Source: Allomuricauda sp.
GTDB lineage: Bacteria > Bacteroidota > Bacteroidia > Flavobacteriales > Flavobacteriaceae
Reading direction: 5' to 3'
Assembly (NCBI RefSeq): GCF_028280385.1
Contig: NZ_JANQLX010000015.1
Span: 558,001 to 622,000, forward strand
DNA: 64,000 nt
In this document: piece by piece, positions 62,453 through 64,000 of the stretch
Layout of the letters: every line of letters begins with the position of its first letter
Numbering within the stretch: the stretch's first letter is position 1
Program-made: the position numbers and the translations under genes
The notes under the pieces: model-generated
What the model was told of the DNA's origin: nothing
Database searches by the model: none
Seen by the model: the letters and a program-made list of their open reading frames with translations, nothing else

Positions 62453-62494
62453 GAGTTCAGACTTTGGACTTTGAACGTTCGACTTTCGACTTTG
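62453..62494. repeat. Second heptamer array (GACTTTN, 6 units)
   Basis: GAGTTCA, GACTTTG, GACTTTG, AACGTTC, GACTTTC, GACTTTG in exact 7-bp register (42 bp), 28 bp after the first array but with a different unit. Together with the first array it fills most of the region between the frameshifted ORF and the XRE gene. Confidence 0.75.
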
Positions 62495-62605
62495 GGGAGG
62501 TTGGATTTTTTGATGGGATAATTTAGGTAAATATATAAAAAAGGTTGTAATCAACCTGTTGTTTACAATTGGTTGAGTAAAACTTCTTGTTTGCAACTTT
62601 GGATT

Positions 62606-62848
62606 ATGTCGAAGCGTGAACGAAAAAAGGAAATGCCAGAATTCTGTATTGCATTTGGGAAACATCTTGGGAGCTTAAGAATTGAAAAAGAACTGAGTAT
62701 TGAGGAAATTGCCTTTAAAGCTGGGATTGATGCTCAAAACCTACGCAAATATGAATTGGGCAAACAGGAAATGAAAATTTCTATGATGAAAAGAATTGCC
62801 GACGCTTTTGAGATGAGTACTTCTGAGTTGTTATCTTTTGACGAATAG
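62606..62848 (+). CDS. XRE-family helix-turn-helix regulator
   Basis: 80 residues from ATG 62606 (an open extension of 11 codons upstream is less likely). HTH_3 fold: FGKHLGSLRIEKELSIEEIA, then AGIDAQNLRKYELGKQEM and RIADAFEMSTSELLSF. Small stand-alone repressor type, common at mobile or accessory loci. Upstream is GGTTGTAATCAACC (62543-62556), a 5-bp inverted repeat that could be its operator. Confidence 0.88.
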   Translation: MSKRERKKEMPEFCIAFGKHLGSLRIEKELSIEEIAFKAGIDAQNLRKYELGKQEMKISMMKRIADAFEMSTSELLSFDE

Positions 62849-62863
62849 GTTCAATTAAATATT

Positions 62864-63099
62864 ATGGATTTACCCCTAGAGTATAGATGGTTGAAAGCCA
62901 ATAATTTTCAAGGCTTAACCCCGTGGTAATTTGTTGACCCTTTTTATCCGATGAAAATTGGAATCTGATTGACAATTTAATGACGGAAACAAGACTAATT
63001 AATGACAATCTCGCATCTCAAGATTTTGAAGAAAAAGTAAAAAGGAAATTGAAAAAACATGCTGACGTTGAAACGCAGGAATATTTATTAAGAAACTAG
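62864..63099 (+). pseudogene. Degraded gene with nonsense and frameshift lesions
   Basis: From ATG 62864 the frame reads a plausible N-terminus ending GLTPW, then TAA, then FVDPFYP in the same frame. After that the protein-like frame changes (DENWNLIDNLMTETRLINDN...) and runs to TAG at 63099, ending ETQEYLLRN. One point mutation (TAA for a Tyr or other sense codon) plus one frameshift restore a protein of about 78 residues. Resembles small Flavobacterial SUKH-like proteins of the LPxEYxWL..PWYF type, but the match is from memory and weak. Fills the 301-bp gap between the XRE and RraB-like genes. Confidence 0.6.
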
Positions 63100-63149
63100 A
63101 AACCCAAGTCGATTTCTTTTTGGGAAAAAAAATTGAAAAACTGTAAAGA

Positions 63150-63500
63150 ATGAACAACACATCAGAATTAAATTCTCATTTTAAACGAAATGAAAAAATG
63201 TGGCAACTTTGGGAAGAAAATGGTGTAGATTCAGAAACCGAATTAGTCGTGAATTTTCACTTCTACTCCTCTCGAAAAGAGAGCGCTGAACTTCTTTGCA
63301 AAGTGTTAACCGATGAAAATATTCCACATCGAACTGAAAAGACCAGGACTCTTATTTTCCTAAAAGGCTGGAGAATTGAAGCTGACATTAAAAAGAAATG
63401 GACTTTAGCTGAATTACAAGGCAAAACTGGAAATATGTTTATTCTTGCGGAACAAACCGGAGTTTCTTTAGAAGGATGCGGTGCATTAATGCCAAATTAA
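63150..63500 (+). CDS. RraB-like protein (regulator of RNase E B domain)
   Basis: 116 residues. The core NFHFYSSRKESAELLCKVL (about 35-53) and the closing GVSLEGCGALMP resemble the RraB fold: an acidic two-beta-alpha unit, with ...FYxxxKExAExL. In E. coli RraB inhibits RNase E, but Bacteroidota homologues are untested and some occur in accessory or toxin-immunity islands. Intact, with ATG 63150. Confidence 0.6.
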   Translation: MNNTSELNSHFKRNEKMWQLWEENGVDSETELVVNFHFYSSRKESAELLCKVLTDENIPHRTEKTRTLIFLKGWRIEADIKKKWTLAELQGKTGNMFILAEQTGVSLEGCGALMPN

Positions 63501-63546
63501 ACTACAAATCAGAGTTAAAACGATTTGGGTACATGGCTTTAATTCA

Positions 63547-63565
63547 CCTGTCTGTGGTAGACAGG
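63547..63565. repeat. REP-like palindrome
   Basis: CCTGTCT, loop GTGGT, AGACAGG: a 7-bp perfect stem between the RraB-like and lipoprotein genes. Palindromes of this CCTGTCTNNNNNAGACAGG type recur between genes of Bacteroidota; copy number in this genome is unknown because only one is seen here. Confidence 0.4.
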
Positions 63566-63597
63566 AATCATAGCCGAGACCGTTGGGCACAATTGGA

Positions 63598-64000
63598 ATG
63601 AAAAAGGGGATTAAAAACATATTGACTTTTCTAATTTTAGTTATTTCACTTAACTCTTGCTGTGTTGGGGCTAAAGAAGATTACTTGGGGAACAACATTT
63701 ACCTATCTGAATATGATAATGTTGACCGAAGAATTCTTTATCAAACAGAAAGTTGTGCTACTTCAGGAGTTGAAATTGTTCCAATGACTGTTTTGGAAAT
63801 TGGAAATAATGACAAATGGATTGTTGCAAAAACCGGCTATGGTAAAAACCAAAAAGAAGAGAGTTTTTTTAAGTTTTGGGTAATAAAGAATGACTATGAA
63901 AGTTTACCTGATGCGGAAACTGTAAAAAGAAATACAACTGAATTTGAAAACCGACAAGACTTTGACAATTTCCTGACAGAAAATAAGATTGAGTTGGAAC
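63598..64000 (+). CDS. Small lipoprotein, partial (3' end off window)
   Basis: 134 codons are visible from ATG 63598 with no stop. SPII signal with lipobox SLNSC (about Cys20, followed by another Cys). The mature part is Asn/Glu/Lys-rich (EYDNVDRRILYQTESC; FFKFWVIKNDYESLPDAETV) and shows no recognised domain. The AT-rich, Lys-rich composition matches the other accessory-edge genes. Confidence 0.7.
   Translation, partial: MKKGIKNILTFLILVISLNSCCVGAKEDYLGNNIYLSEYDNVDRRILYQTESCATSGVEIVPMTVLEIGNNDKWIVAKTGYGKNQKEESFFKFWVIKNDYESLPDAETVKRNTTEFENRQDFDNFLTENKIELE

Noticed and set aside
62243..62521. Plus-strand open frame across the heptamer arrays
   Set aside because: The frame is open only because the repeats lack stops; the protein is a low-complexity F/S/V repeat and has no start context.

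Overview
The window looks like a chromosomal segment of a marine-type member of the Flavobacteriaceae (Bacteroidota). The evidence is a SusC/SusD pair, Bacteroidota-type promoters (TTG, 17-23 bp, TAnnTTTG), N-succinyl/N-acetyl-ornithine transcarbamylase instead of ordinary OTCase, a mevalonate route to isoprenoids, and many SPII lipoproteins. Genus cannot be fixed from sequence alone. No rRNA, tRNA, CRISPR array, integrase or transposase was recognised.

Layout. (1) 1-17.6 kb: an alpha-glucan/maltose-type utilisation locus. On the minus strand are SusC, SusD, a strong terminator, an SSS-type Na+/sugar symporter and two very large tandem FG-GAP/CRTAC-like lipoproteins. On the plus strand are a LacI-family regulator, a GH65 disaccharide phosphorylase and a GH13 lipoprotein. 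(2) 17.6-23.6 kb: a small membrane protein, a glycerol block (GDPD lipoprotein, HI0933-type flavoprotein, aquaglyceroporin, GlpK), DUF1697 and TspO. (3) 23.6-29.1 kb: mevalonate-pathway genes (mvaD, mevalonate-kinase-like GHMP kinase), a UbiA prenyltransferase, a nitrilase, RluB-like pseudouridine synthase and a small COX1-motif membrane protein. (4) 29.1-39.3 kb: an 11-gene arginine operon (GNAT, argG, argC, proC, argD, argF', SDR, argB, argE, ACT, argH). An unannotated 26-codon leader ORF ending in an arginine-rich run precedes it and suggests attenuation by arginine-tRNA supply. (5) 39.3-46.3 kb: a six-gene operon (flavin reductase, polyferredoxin, MORN protein, three membrane/lipid-linked glycosyltransferases). 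(6) 46.5-51.6 kb: a plus-strand run of DUF547, outer-membrane barrel, GH113-like lipoprotein, Omp85-like protein and a degenerate amidase. (7) 51.6-56.0 kb: a compact arsenosugar-type operon (rhodanese, TIGR04282 and TIGR04283 transferases, purine nucleoside phosphorylase, ArsM, second DUF547). The radical-SAM enzyme ArsS that normally belongs to it is absent. (8) 56.0-61.7 kb: GH32, an atypical pyruvate kinase, GAPDH, a 33-residue membrane peptide, DoxX and a small conserved-looking protein. (9) 61.7-64.0 kb: an AT-richer, decaying accessory edge with a frameshifted ORF, two arrays of degenerate heptamers, an XRE regulator, a broken gene, a RraB-like protein and a partial lipoprotein.

The observations I rate highest are the arginine leader peptide, the ArsS-less arsenosugar operon beside a second redox/glycosyltransferase operon, a C-domain-less pyruvate kinase with altered K+ site, and a transcarbamylase whose specificity residue is Ser. 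All functional calls rest on motif recognition and memory of families; no database search was run.
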